Assembly (NCBI GenBank): GCA_000827495.1
Contig: KN817610.1
Span: forward strand, 105,164-158,948
Length of the DNA stretch: 53,785 bases
From: Hypholoma sublateritium FD-334 SS-4
Taxonomy: Eukaryota > Basidiomycota > Agaricomycetes > Agaricales > Strophariaceae
Direction: 5' to 3'
Shown here: positions 1 to 11,729 of the stretch, piece by piece
Position numbering within the stretch: the first letter of the stretch is position 1
Layout: each line of letters opens with the position of its first letter
The notes under the pieces: model-generated
What the model saw: the letters and a program-made list of their open reading frames with translations, nothing else
Told to the model about the DNA's origin: nothing
The model's database searches: none
Position numbers and translations under genes: made by a program

Positions 1-69
1 GCGCGGTTGCATGGATGAGTGGTGGAAGCCGTATATATTGATGGGGCGCGCTAACATTGGAATGGGCTT

Positions 70-137
70 GATGGAAGGGCACGGCTCTATGGAATGACTA
101 CGTGATGGAAGGGCACGGCTCTATGGAATGACTACGA
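70..137. repeat. 34-bp tandem repeat, two copies
   Basis: Two adjacent 34-base units (70-103 and 104-137), each starting GATGGAAGGGCACGG and ending ATGACTACG plus one base. They are almost perfectly identical. Nothing coding is evident around them. Confidence 0.85.
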
Positions 138-399
138 GGGTGGTGGGGCTTACTCTACGGTGGGTGGTGGTGGGAACTAATTTGATGAAGCATGCTAGCG
201 ATGGAATGGCCGCAAGGAAGCGTACGGCACCATGTAAGCAGGGTGGCTGCACTTGCTACCGTGGCTCTTCCATCGGGCATTTGCGCTTGTTGCTGGGGCT
301 TCATCCATGGGGTGGACAACATGGCCTGGAATGTGACAGCGCCGGATCGCATCCAATCGCGTCGCGTCGCGGCGCATCTGCACCTCGCGCGCGTGTTCG

Positions 400-1190
400 T
401 TAGCCTATATCCGGCGATGCACACGCCTGGGGACGCGCTCGCCGTCCACGGTCTAGAGGGAAACGCGGCGTGCGCGAGCGCTGGGAACAGCGCCGTGGGC
501 GTCTCCGCCCGGGCGCATCTGTCCGCGTACACGTCGTCGGCGCACGGGGGATGCGCCGCACGCATGTCGATGTCTGCGTCGATGGCGCGCGGGGACGGCA
601 GCGCGCCTTGGCTTCGCGCGTGCGATGGCCAGAGTGCGCACTGGGTGTTGGTCCGACTGGAAAGCAGGACGGTGCAAGTCCGGCAGGGGACGGCGAATGG
701 CAGGGGAGGCGCGTGCAGGGTGACGTGCGCCTGCCATCAGCAGCGAGCGAGGGGCGGGCCGGCGGGCGGCTAGTGCACGGGTGGATGCGCAGTGGTGCGG
801 CCGGGAGGCGTCGTGCGAGTGGGACGCAGGCAGGCTGCACAGCGATAGGACCCTGGGAGCCGGGAGCAAAGGAGCATCGGGGTGCGGAATGGGCGTGCAC
901 TCAGGGGCCATTTCAGCTGTCCGACAGGACAGGGATGTAAGGCGAGGTGCCGTCGAAGCACGGTGGCCAAGGCATTCGCGTCCCTAGTCGGACCAGGGCT
1001 ACGCGTCATCGCATACCACTCCGCGCCCGCCGTGGAGCCCCCCGCGCCTCTCCAGCCCCGCGCACGCGCTGCACCATTCCGTCCCGCCACTCCTCCGCAC
1101 CGCCGCGTCCGTCGCGCGCGCGCGCCCAGTCGAGCCGCTCCCCGCCCCACCAAGCTCAAGTAGCGGCGCGAAGCGTCCTAGTCCTCTGCG
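400..1190 (-). repeat. GC-rich dispersed repeat copy (reverse orientation)
   Basis: Very GC-rich sequence with long spurious open frames in several frames and no recognisable protein. The stretch 895-1010 (CTCAGGGGCC, then ACAGGACAGG, then GCATTCGCGTC) matches the reverse complement of 42,000-42,115, the end of a large GC-rich repeat. This copy therefore lies in the opposite orientation. From 1,190 to 1,482 I see nothing except the 3' flank of the tyrosinase-like gene. Confidence 0.55.
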
Positions 1191-1482
1191 CTGGATGCTG
1201 GCGAATGAGGCGGAGAAGCGTGCCGCGAACTACTTCCCTGCTCGTACGCGTAGCTCACCAGGCGGCGGTGCGCGCTCCGCGCGCTCGCAAGTGGACAGCA
1301 TGCACACCCACGTCACCAGCGTGGCGTAGCTCTCAAGCCAATCTCGTACGGACATACATAAAACCGCATCCATTGGGTCGTGATAGGTCGTGATAACTAG
1401 GTCGTAAACATGATAGCGTAAACGGTCGTAAAAAACGCGTGAAATCGTCAAATGACACCCGGGCAAAGCAAAGCAGGGTATC

Positions 1483-2844
1483 TCAGACGTAGGTATAGCA
1501 GTTTGGCTCTGCGTGGAGGTCCATCACGTCGCGGACGGTGACACTGGGGCCCATGCTCCCCATCTTGAGGATGTAGTCGAGCGACAACTCGACGCGGGGG
1601 CCCGTCTTCGTCGTCGGGCCCGACACCTCGTACAGATGGGAAGGGGATTGATTCTGCCAAGTCCACCAGATACGGTCGAGGTTCGCATGATGCAGCCAGA
1701 AGAGCGGCTCTGCCAACCGGGCAGATGAGCGCTTGATCATTGAATCGAAACACAATCCTCACCTCCCGGGCTCGAGTAGAAATTGCTCATCTCGCCGCCG
1801 ACCGCGACGTGCCCGCCATTATGCGGCCGGAAACTGCTGAAGTCGCCCTCCAGCATCGTGCGGAAGCCCTCGAAGTTCGTCGCGCGCGTCGCGTTCGCGA
1901 CGGCCGCGGCGGTGAGCGCGTACTTCACGGCGTCGCTGAACCCGCGCGTGAGGCAGTGGCGCGTCGCGAGCTTCCCGGGCCCGAGGCTGAGCGTGTAGTT
2001 CGCGAAGGGGCCGTCGGCCACGCAGCCGCGGAACGACTCGGCGAATATGAGGTTCGCGGTCGCGTTGTTCGGCGGGAGCGTGTATGTTCCTGGGATGCCG
2101 TTGCTGCCGAAGCCGGTGGCAGGATCGAAGACGGGGGAGGTAGAAATCCTACACCGCGTTCGGGCGTGTTCAACAAAGGTACCAGGAAGAGGTTTAGAGA
2201 TGCTACTCACGAGTTATTACCGGTGACGTCGCGGGACCAATCCCAGTAGCTGAATAAATGCGCGTGAAAAAATGTTCGGCGTAGCTGAAAATTCATGAGG
2301 GGTATACTGACGGGAATGAGCCCTCGTAACCACACTGATTGCGCAACGCTTTTTCATAGCTTCTGATATAGTGCCTGTGCCACGGCAGAAATTGGCCCTG
2401 GACAGTCGGAACTCGTATCAAACGCTTCTAAATAGTGCGGGGAAATGATATCGTACCAAGAGATGAATGCCATCGGCCACTTGAATGTGATATGCCTGGA
2501 ACTCGTCAAACCGCGTCCTCGCCTCTGGCATAACAGGATCCACTGCTGGGTGGGACTGCAAGCATTGGACGGCTTTGATGTACTCGGCTTTCTCGTCCCT
2601 ACTAAGTGTCCTCCTGTAGGTCATTCCACATTCCAATCAATATTTCCTCCAACAGCGCACAGCGACGAACGCACCATTCACGACGCTCCTGAAGCGCGCC
2701 GCTGCATTTGAAGCGGTTCTCCTGCCGGTATTCGTAATATTTGAGCGCCTGAACCTCGTTGGGGATCGCGATGGCCAGAACCGAGGCGCACAGCGACATG
2801 CCGAGGAGAGCGAGCGCGAAGAGCTGGGAAGTGGGCGCGAGCAT
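1483..2844 (-). CDS. Short secreted tyrosinase-like di-copper oxidase
   Basis: Six exons: 2844-2675, 2613-2457, 2397-2312, 2249-2211, 2148-1763 and 1709-1483. Their phases join exactly into 354 residues, and introns are 53-62 nt. The N-terminus has a hydrophobic signal peptide (about residues 1-24). The six tyrosinase copper ligands are all visible: CuA H99, H107 (HIQVADGIH) and H116 (FLPWHRHY); CuB H260 and H264 (RPHNGGHVAVGG) and the histidine of LFWLHHANLDRIWW (286/287). Also present are YWDWSRD and the RFDEFQ lead-in. The protein ends NCYTYV soon after the CuB site, so there is no C-terminal lid domain. Family knowledge: such short tyrosinases oxidise phenols with O2 at a type-3 copper centre; the substrate cannot be read from sequence. 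It is divergently paired with a paralogue of identical exon layout. Confidence 0.9.
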
Positions 2845-3353
2845 CGTGACAAAATAGCCGGGTTGAGCTGGAATGGTCGATTGGGCGCTTGGTTCGTGTC
2901 CTCCACTTGCTATTTTGTGCAGAGCTGCAGTCAGATTTATACATTACCATAAATAGGAGATAGAATCGAGCCTAGGAAGATGAAAGACACTGCAGATTTA
3001 AAATTTGACCACTAGTCGGTGCGCCCGCCGGTGTATTCGAGTTTAGGGGCCGCGGAAACGACGCGTCCCGAGCCCGAACGACTTAGAATGCGACGAAACC
3101 TTGACGAAACACACTGCGAATTATCTCCTGTACGTACATACCAAATTTCCAATCCACCTGAGACTCAGATCGTGACTGTCTTGCGCATGCAGCTCTGGCT
3201 GACTCCAAGCCGACTCGCAAGCGACCCTATTCACCGCACGCATATATATATCCACGGTACCTCAAGGCTCAAACACACTATTGCATAAGAGATCCAGCCG
3301 ACGCGGCGCCTCCGTCCATCCGTGCTCTATCCCATTACCTCGCCGAGTCCACA
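2845..3353. promoter_or_regulatory. Shared divergent promoter of the tyrosinase-like pair
   Basis: This 509-bp gap separates the two start codons. For the minus gene a TATAAA (reverse complement of 2936-2941) lies about 95 bp upstream of its ATG. For the plus gene a run CATATATATATCC (about 3240-3252) lies about 100 bp upstream of the ATG at 3354. Two separate core promoters back to back are likely; shared upstream control is inference. Confidence 0.55.
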
Positions 3354-4653
3354 ATGCTTTCCCCGCGGACTGCGCTCCTCTTCGCCGTTGTTTTCTACTT
3401 GTTTTGCACCCCCGCCTTCGCGCGCCGGTACCCCTGTGACAATCTCCTCGTGCGAAAAGAATGGTACGTGCACCCACGATGCCTCGAACAACGCGGCGCT
3501 GACGCTGCGCTGCAGGCGGAACATGCATTCGGCCGAGCAGGCGGAGTACGTGCGGGCCGTCAAGTGCCTGCAAGCCCAGCCCACTGTCAAGCCGGCGTAT
3601 CCGGCGGCAATTACGCGATTCGACGAGTTCCAGGCGCATTACATGAAGCAGGCCGACAGCGTTCACAATCTTGTACGGCGTGTTCCATGCAATATTTTCG
3701 AATGAATTAACCGGCGCTCGTTTAGGGACAATTCTTACCGTGGCACAGACATTATCTTCGAACCTACGAGAACGCACTACGCACTGAGTGTGCATACAAG
3801 GGTGCTAGCCCGTGCGTTATCTCGTCAATAAATATGTTCGAACCATTCATCAAAGCGATATATACACAGGTACTGGGATTGGAGCCTAGACGCGGATTCT
3901 AACCACTCGTACGCAGCGTCTCTTATTTCATGGTAACCTACTGACTATGCGCGAACGATACTACCACAGCATCTCTGCCTCCCCTGTCTTCCACCCAATT
4001 ACTGGCTTTGGCGGCGACGGCGTCCCAGGAACCTACACACCCACATCGGACAACTCGGATGACGACGCTCTCGCGCCCTCAGCTATCCGCGGCTGCGTGA
4101 GCACCGGCCCATTCGCCAACTACACGCTGAACCTCGGCATCGGGCAGCACGCGAGCAGCCACTGCCTCACGCGCGGCATCGCGGACGGCGCCAAAAAATA
4201 CCTTACTTCGTCTGTAGTAGCGTCCGCCATGCAATCGGAGGACTTCGCGGCATTTCGCACGGAAATCGAGGGCGAGGCCGGCACGGCCGACTACAATATG
4301 GCGGACGGCGGCCGCATCGCGGTCGGCGGAGAGATGCGCAGCGACTACTCAGCACCGGGCGGTGCGTGTTCACCCATACCAGCGGCAATTTTTCATCAGA
4401 AGTTTAAATACGCTGTTCGCTAGACCCGCTGTTCTACTTGCACCACGCCAACATCGATCGCATATGGTGGAACTGGCAGCAGCTGGATCCGGCCACGCGC
4501 TTTTTCTCGATTTCAGGGCCCGCTACGAAGACGGAGCCGGTGCATGAGGTCGGCGTGGACTATGTCCTGTATATGGGCAGTCTGGGACTCAGCGTCCCCA
4601 TTCGCGATGTCCTGGATTTGTGGAGTAAGCCCAACTGCTACTCCTACGCATAA
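3354..4653 (+). CDS. Tyrosinase-like protein lacking several copper ligands (probable pseudoenzyme)
   Basis: Six exons: 3354-3463, 3516-3672, 3726-3811, 3870-3908, 3970-4361 and 4424-4653. They join in phase to 337 residues. Exons 2, 3 and 4 have exactly the lengths seen in the divergent neighbour (157, 86 and 39 nt). A signal peptide covers about residues 1-23 (ends TPAFA). CuA H87, the histidine of PWHRHY (H96) and the CuB LHHANIDRIWW are kept. The first CuA histidine is displaced by one residue (QAHYMKQADSVH instead of QAYHIQVADGIH). The CuB pair is gone: MADGGRIAVGG stands where the neighbour has RPHNGGHVAVGG. The open frame and splice sites are intact, so the gene looks expressed. Family membership is secure; catalytic loss is inference from the missing ligands. 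Confidence 0.88.
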
Positions 4654-6088
4654 TGGCCGCTTTCCAGCCGTAATTCGCTTTTTTCCTGCTTCTTTTTCTA
4701 TTATGATATCATGCCCTTAGACACGACATTTTACGTTAGCAGATGTATTACACCATGATTCTTACGACTTTTACGACTCCAATATATACCCTTTAACAAT
4801 CTACTGTCGTGAATTATTCATTGAACGTGACTGCCAATTCCTGAATGGTTTATTAATTTTATTTATGCCATAGGTTGCACTTTTCCGTTCAGTTTAGATA
4901 TCTATTAGTAAAACGTTAGAGAGTTTACAACGGTTTCGAGTAGCGCTGTGCGTGGGGGCGAGAGAGTGTAACACTGCCGGGATCCAACAATATTTTTGAG
5001 AGAAAAACGCTTGAAAAACGCGATGTTTTGGTTTACATGGTATCGATTGAAAAATGCATTCAAAACTCTTTACAAATGATAAATTTGTAACAGATTTTTA
5101 TATATGAATTTTCTATATATGGTAATTCAATTAGAAAAATTTGACGTTGTTGAAGAGTCTTTTATAGATTTTTCCCGATTTTCTCATGAAAACAATAAGA
5201 AACAAATTTAAACCAAAGTATCGCGTTTTTCATGACTCGGAACAATTGTTGGTTCCCAGCAGTGTAAGTTGTGATAGCGTGATACGCGTGAGAAAACATA
5301 GCCTGAGAGACCTCGCGTCGTTATTCTTGCCTAACTCGGCGTCACACGCCACCCTTCCATCCACAGATCATCACCGCCGGTTGAGTAACTTCATGTCCAA
5401 TGAACGTAGGAACGCGGCTCGCTCCACCTGACCTGCAAGGGAGGGCGGCAACAGATCAAGGAACGGGCTACAGCGTGTGCGATGGAGACGTACGTCGTAC
5501 GAGCCGACTGGATGGTACGTCGACAGGCGCTTTCTGAGAGGCGGGGCTGATAGGACCTTGAACTATTCAGCTTCAAACCCAGGGCCCCAGGCGCGGTCTC
5601 TGTTCTAAGCTTGCATTTCTCTCGTTCCTGTGTCTCCGCATCACGCGTCGGCGTCCCATCCCCCGCCCCATCTGCGACGTCCCGGGCCCCCTTTCACGCT
5701 GAGCCACTACTAGCTTGATATCTGTCGCCTCAGAATGATCTCAATGTCGACTACCCACTGTTCAGTACCCGCCGATCACGCGCCAACGATGCTTCGCTAC
5801 GTTGTGTGGCCTGCTTACGCCGCAGTCCCGCGCTGTAATCTGACCCAGGTGAAGCGGGCCCATTGGCCGTCGCTTTGTGTGCAGCACAATGGATGGCCGG
5901 TGCATGCGAGCCTAGAGCGAGGTACTTCTCTATGTAGACATCACGCCAAAGTGTATTGACTTCAGATTGGTATAGATATTATAAATATCACAATTATTTA
6001 TTCAACGACAGCGACCGCCACTCGAAAACATTGTAGACATGAAAGTCTGGGTGTTACTCTGTGGCCCTGGTGGAATGGGCTGAATTCT
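4654..6088. other. Intergenic, no gene seen
   Basis: AT-rich to about 5,200, then mixed composition. The longest open frames are short and show no recognisable motif or codon signal. I see no tRNA or repeat structure here. Confidence 0.6.
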
Positions 6089-6110
6089 CCGGTTCGTTGG
6101 GCACGGGTAA

Positions 6111-6161
6111 ATGTCCGTGCACGTCCGTGCGTGTCCGTGCTGTCCGTGCTGTCCGTGCACG
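6111..6161 (+). repeat. GTCCGTGC subterminal array (left)
   Basis: Five to six close repeats of GTCCGTGC with short variable spacers, directly inside the left TIR. The same word appears reverse-complemented at the right end. Confidence 0.8.
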
Positions 6162-6292
6162 TTTGAGAACAGATCATTCTTCGTCAATAATTTGCCAATA
6201 ACTTACATGCAATGTTCCCGTAAGTAATTGAGCATCAGCCATGATAAAAAATAACCTATAATGGGGATATATTAGCTCTGGAGACAGATATA

Positions 6293-6403
6293 TGCACAGG
6301 CACGCACGGACACTGCACGGACATGCACGGACCATGCACGGACACGCACGTACATGCACGGACACGCGCGGACATTGCACGGACGCGCGCGCCCATGCAC
6401 GTA
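6293..6403 (-). repeat. GCACGGACA internal array
   Basis: About ten imperfect copies of GCACGGACA, in reverse orientation relative to the array at 6111. The array produces long spurious open frames on both strands. Confidence 0.8.
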
Positions 6404-7024
6404 CATTAGCCTGTACACAAGATGTACAGTACGCACATAGCAATATGATAAGTACACTGACTCGGAACTTTTCATGCCCATTTTAAGTAGTATTTTCCAC
6501 TTTGGGTTACCGGTAGCCGATTCACACCTAGAATATAAATGAACTTATCGGCCCCCAAAAATTGTTCCTGATCAAATTACCGCCAACTGCCCTCTCAGAG
6601 GGCATTATATTGCGAAGCAAAGCTTGGTATGTATTTATTCAGATATAGATCACAATTGTTGTATCAAACGGCTAAAGGTAATATGTAGACTACATATAAG
6701 TATTGCATAATTGCTGATTTACTGAAGTGAGCGACAGGTGGGTTCAAGTTGTATTGTAAAGCTTACCCTACTAGCGACCAAACAATACCAGCCTCACCCT
6801 AAGTTCCCAATAACCACAAACAGAACACCGTAAAGGAAACCACGGCGAAAACCATGTTTATTACTAATAACTATGGTATAATAGTGGTGGTACAGAAGTA
6901 GCGCAACAATAAGTACTTATTCGCCATTATTGAATTTCTACATGTCAATTATCATTCTAGTATTGGCTTATATCTACTATCAAACACAGACGTCGGACAC
7001 CCACCTTGTCGTCCATTGTACATT

Positions 7025-7131
7025 CACGCACGGATGTGCGCAGACCATGCACGGACATGCACGGACATTGGCTTGTGCGTGCCACGGACAGCACGGACAC
7101 GCACGGACAAGTCACGGACAAGCCACGGACA
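7025..7131 (-). repeat. GCACGGACA subterminal array (right)
   Basis: Eight or more imperfect GCACGGAC words. The last three carry distinct spacers (AAGTCACGGAC, AAGCCACGGAC), and the array ends at CACGGACATTT, the right TIR. Confidence 0.8.
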
Positions 7132-7259
7132 TTTCCTGTGGCCCCGGTTCGTTTCAGTACGCCTCGGAACCCGGAACTAAAGGACGCGCTTTGCTGGCAT
7201 ACGCAGTTTTCTGCGCAGATTTTCCGCGTTTCAGACGTTTATTCGCATGATTCAATCTT

Positions 7260-8882
7260 GAACCTACCTTGAATTCAAAGCTTTCCGCTCCAGATATCCC
7301 CTCGATAGAGCCGTTGGGTGCGGCCCGGAAGCTTTCAAGATCAATGGCCGCGAAGACCATGGGCCGGTCGGACACGCGCATCCCTCCGCTTTTTCCGCTC
7401 CCGTATGCATGGTCCTTGTTCATGTTTCTCAATGCGATGCGGTTGTTGAACGTCACAAGAAGGGTGTTGGAGTACCTAGATGCGAATTCAGGTGCTAGTT
7501 CATTGAGATATAAGGAATGAACCGCACAATTTCCCCAGCACGAGCGTTCTGTCGACGGTGTATCAGCGGACGTCAACATCTTAGCCGATCTGGACAGCGT
7601 ACGTGCATATATAGATGTTTTGGCCTGATAAAATTCGAGAACGTTCATTGATTTGCGGGATAAGATGAACACTTACAGGAACGGTAACGAAAACAACGAA
7701 CGACGCGATAGCCATGCTAGCTGGATAGATATTTGTGCACTAAAGTGAATCCCAGTATCATGTATTTCATGGCTCCGTTACTCACCGATGAGTGTATTCG
7801 TTTCCACAATCAAGCGAACAAGCTTTCCCAGAGTACTCAGTTCCACGCCCTCTTTCTTTGATTAGTAGAACAACCACAGCAGCGTTCCTGCAATGAGGAT
7901 ATCGCACGTTGCATCACTTTTGTGCCAGAGCTGCTAGGGCGTGGTAAATGGTCAGGTTCACTATATCCGATCCAGCAAAGGTGATGCAGGCATACGTAGA
8001 AGCATTTCAAAAACAATATACTGCCATGGAAACGAGCGTACTCTTTGAGTATAAAGCCCTGTTAATATTGCGTATTTGGCAGTAAATGCAGTTCAGATAG
8101 ATTTTTCTTACCACAATGCCCGACCCTATACCCCCAGCGGCTTGCATTATGGATGTCTGATAGAGATGATTTCTGAAAGCTTCTGAAAGGTATACAAGGT
8201 ACTGAACGTACGTACTAGTACAATCAACATACAAATCCATAGGTAGGACCGTCGTAGGGTAAATATCCGATACGCAAAGAAGCATTGAACAACGGCCGCG
8301 ATTATTCCGCACATAATTGGCGTGGCTATCCTAGAGATATTCACCTTTTCCAGGTGGTTTATGTTCCCATATCCACTGGCGAACCTGAATGCCGCACCGT
8401 CATCTATGAGGGACATGAGGTAACCGTAGGTGGAGACGGACGTACCAGTAACATGTATGAACAGCGGTCATTGCAGTTTGGGCCAGTTCAACGACAAAAA
8501 CTCCGTGAACTGAGGACAGCGCGGTCGATGATAGCATATTGAACACAATTACAGCAAAGCTCGCCCAGTGTTTTCTGCCAAATTTTGTCGTCGGCAAAAT
8601 TGAGATAATAGACATGATCGGAAATGATTCTCCCATTAGGGAAAAACAGTTTACGTACAGGTCTGGACCAGCAACACGCCAAAAAGCAGCCAATTGAATA
8701 GGGTCCCAATCAGCTACGCGCCGAGCTTCAAAATGAGATTACATTCTGATGGCGCAATGCTGACCGTTGGGGTAGTGCTAGACGACCCCCCCCTGAGTGA
8801 AGGGTTGAAATGAATATGAAGAGCAAACTTAAAGCTGGGCAATGTTGGCAGGTATGGGGGGTAGATCCGTCATAGTGACCAT
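7260..8882 (-). pseudogene. Decayed DUF6534 multipass membrane protein gene
   Basis: Pieces of the basidiomycete DUF6534 family can be followed in order on the minus strand. They are the N-terminal MTDLPPIPANIAQ (ATG at 8882 or 8873), LIGTLFNWLLFGVLLVQT, YYLNFADDKIWQKTL, VVELAQTAMTAVH, TPIMCGIIAAVVQCFFAYRI, SIMQAAGGIGSGIV, DILIAGTLLWLFY, GKLVRLIVETNTLIG, SMAIASFVVFVTVP, and YSNTLLVTFNNRIALRNMN with the C-terminal tail. Many junctions keep GT-AG introns. The frame is broken by a one-base shift near the WYV/SVSTYGYL junction (about 8,450) and by an in-frame TAA after LLWLFY (about 7,865). Exon 1 also lacks a clear donor. The function of the family is not established. Confidence 0.75.
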
Positions 8883-11053
8883 ATTCTCAACGGACAACTC
8901 CAAGGGGATGCGCGGCGGCGACGTCTTGTTCGGGGTCTTGTCTATTATAAATGTTTTGAACACAATTCCATTCAAGGCATGGGACTAATATTAGTCACAA
9001 TCATCATCACCGATATCACATCTGCCTCTAAGTAGCTCAACGCGTTCCGAGAATGCTGCGCCAATTGGTGAGAGTGGAGAAACTGAATTTCCATGGTGTA
9101 GCTGAGACACCCAGGAATATGGCGATTAGAGATCAGAGCAGTAATTGTTTCTGATGATTTTATGTGTTGATATAGGCTTTTCAAGTGCTTTACCCACTGA
9201 GCGGCCAGGCATCCATTGCATGCCAGAGGTGGTGGATAAAGGGTATCAGAGCGCTGCTCAACTCTGTTTCCGAGATCCCCATGACGGGCGATATCCGAGC
9301 GAAACTCGTGCAGGTAACTGCACCTTCATGAGCTCTCACGCAAGCTAAACTTAAACTGGGCCTCTTTCAATACTTTCAATACTTTTACACTGCCTTCGCT
9401 TTGGATGGCATCAAAGAAGATCGAATGCGACTCGGCGGGAGTCCGTTAGAGCTTAGAGCCATTGGTGGTGTGATTTGTAATTGTCATATGGTTTCGTCGT
9501 ATACCGTGGCCCCCTATAGATTGTATGAAGGTGTAAGACCATCAATTAACCTACTTAAATGACCAAACTGCCGTGGGATGAAGTCGTTGTATTATTTATG
9601 TAGTGATGTGCCTCCAATAGTATACAAATGGTTAGGCCGCGGGCATCGCTTATCGTTACGAGTCCTTACTTGAATTATAACTGTTGCTTTCTAAGTTGGC
9701 ACATCGTGTATATTCACGACATCATGTGTCCAATCTGGACATATCGCGATGCTGATGGGATTGGTGCTGGTGCGTGAACGGAAAGATTAATAGAAGGGAA
9801 ATGAATATAACCAAAAATGCCTAACCATTTCCTGTTCAGATATCAAAAGAACATGAACATGTATGCACGCGCACCGCCTGTCTCCGCCTGAACAAAGCAT
9901 GTTCGTCTGCGCGCCGGCGATGCTTTGACGTGCGTATGTGGCGTGCGAACATATCAACGCAGCCGGCTCCAGCCATCTCTTCCCGTAGATATACGCAGCG
10001 TAGTTACACGTCTGCGTGAGCCTAATTGATAGCTCGCGCAGACTGCGTGGGCCCTAGCTCACGTTCTCCCTCTTCTTCCCGTCCTTCATCTTAGAGCCCC
10101 ACTCGGGCGCGTGTAGCTTGCGTGTAGCGCGCTCGTTGAGTCACGTGCAGACGGTGTAGTGTTCTCAAAATAGGAACAAGATTGATGGGAGGACGAACGT
10201 TTCTCACGATCTCTTGTTCGCCGACAACGATGATCATGACGATCCACGCTGACCGGGACCGCTTTTCCGTGTATAACCAGCCCTCCCACTGGCCTCGTCA
10301 TCGCTGTCCGTGACCCTGCTCGCAAGTTCTCGCGCTACACACTTCTCCCCCGCGCCCTCTTTGCTCGTGCCTGCTAGCCCTAGAACGAGCTCCACGCCGC
10401 CCCTACGCGCCGCCAACCGCTCTGTGCTGTAGCGGCTCCTATGCCGCCGCCTCCACTTCGTCGGGTTTCTTCTACGCACTTGAGGAGTTAGACACCCCCC
10501 CCCCTGAATCGCTATATGCAACGCTGTTGTCCAGCGTCTTGGAACACTGCTGCGCGCTATCTAGTATCCTCAGTGCATCGTCCGAGCTTCTTTCGAGTGC
10601 TGATTTTGGGCGGTCAGAACCTCAGAACCTCCATTATTTCCCCTCTTATATTTATGATCCATTTGAAGTGAAGCAGGGCGCTCCGCTCCGTGCACCGCCC
10701 GACTAAAATGTGTCATCTAGGCCATTCCACGCAGCCCCTTCCCCCATATGAGCGCTACATTTCCGTATACTCATGATCTGCCCATGGACGACTCTCATGA
10801 CGACTCTCACTACGCCGTTCCGGAGTCTCACATAGGCAGTACAGCCTCCGTCAAAAATCACGATACCAATGCGCGTGAAATTGCCGTGCCCGCTTGAATG
10901 AAATTTTCGCTGAACGGGCGAGGAGGCGTGAGGCGCGCCTAGAATACGGCTCATGTCGTTGCGGAGGAAAATGCTTCTCACGATAAATCCACCATTGTCG
11001 CTACAAAACCTGTCGTCTAATTCTCGTTTCAAAAGTACTGGCACGGCACAACA
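8883..11053. other. Intergenic, no gene seen
   Basis: Only short open frames without motifs or consistent splice structure. A long C run lies at about 10,492-10,503. I see nothing else supportable. Confidence 0.6.
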
Positions 11054-11488
11054 TTACTTCCCACCCTTCTTGGTTTGCCCAGAAGCGGCTTTCGCTATGC
11101 CAGCCTTATATTTGGCAGCTTCTCGTTGTTGTTTGGCGAGGCGGTCTGCATCGGCCTTCGCAATCCTCTGAGCTTTCGCGCTATCGGGTACTCGCTGGTC
11201 GGGAGGACCGACGTTGATAGAGTGCTTCAAAGTGGCTCCAACCTAATTTTATCAAATTCAACGCCTGTGCAAGAGCTTAAAAATACTGAAACCTACTGTT
11301 TTAGGAGCGACACGGTGCTGATTGTTGATCAAGACCTGACCGATGGTGGTAGGTCTGGGGCCCTTGTTCAGCTGGACTGCAACTTTATGATCACCTTTGG
11401 CATTGGTCGCCTGTTGGCGATCAAGATGGAAGTCTTGGTTCTTGTAGACTGTTTTGACCTCGGACGATGGCGTGGCAGCGATAGCCAT
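11054..11488 (-). CDS. Small Lys/Ala-rich protein of unknown function
   Basis: Two exons, 11488-11297 and 11242-11054, joined by a 54-nt GT-AG intron, give 126 residues from the ATG at 11488. The second exon ends in a basic, alanine-rich tail (AKQQREAAKYKAGIAKAASG, then QTKKGGK and stop), likely helical or nucleic-acid associated. The same reading frame stays open upstream to about 11,580 with protein-like content (KYARTSASTKRSAHKFVDEA), so the true start may be further 5'. A tempting ATG followed by a GTAAGT donor at about 11,630 does not join in phase. A TATA-like run lies at 11730. I do not recognise the family. Confidence 0.55.
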
Positions 11489-11729
11489 CGCGCTCTTACT
11501 AACCGCCTCGTCAACGAACTTATGAGCGCTCCGCTTCGTCGAGGCACTGGTGCGGGCGTACTTGTCAAAAATGAAGTCAAGGACTGCTCATGTTCTGTGA
11601 ATGCGGTTGGAACTTACCTCTCCAGACATTACGAGTTTACGTTAATGGGTAAAAGACCAAGCGACCAGGACTGTAGTGGTATGTGCTCTGTAGAGGTACG
11701 GCTGAGGTTCGTTCAAGTGCAGCAGCCCT

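Larger units (their letters stand above)
6099..7143. mobile_element. TIR element built on GCACGGACA arrays, 10-bp flanking repeat
   Basis: The ends are imperfect inverted repeats: GGGCACGGGTAAATGTCCG on the left and, as reverse complement, GGCCACAGGAAATGTCCG on the right. Immediately outside lies a perfect 10-bp direct repeat CCGGTTCGTT (6089-6098 and 7144-7153), read as a target-site duplication. Both ends run inward into tandem arrays of a GTCCGTGC/GCACGGAC word in opposite orientation. The middle is AT-rich with no transposase, so this is a non-autonomous element. An 8-10 bp duplication would suit hAT-like integration, but the superfamily is not determined. It sits just downstream of a decayed DUF6534 gene. 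Confidence 0.7.

Noticed and set aside
155..1163. Many overlapping open frames of 60-190 codons on both strands
   Set aside because: GC-rich sequence lacks stops in all frames; no domain, splice structure or codon preference, and the segment matches a dispersed repeat.
6174..6486. Frames rich in VRACPC / HARTLHGHA repeats
   Set aside because: They are translations of the GCACGGACA array within the TIR element, not a protein.
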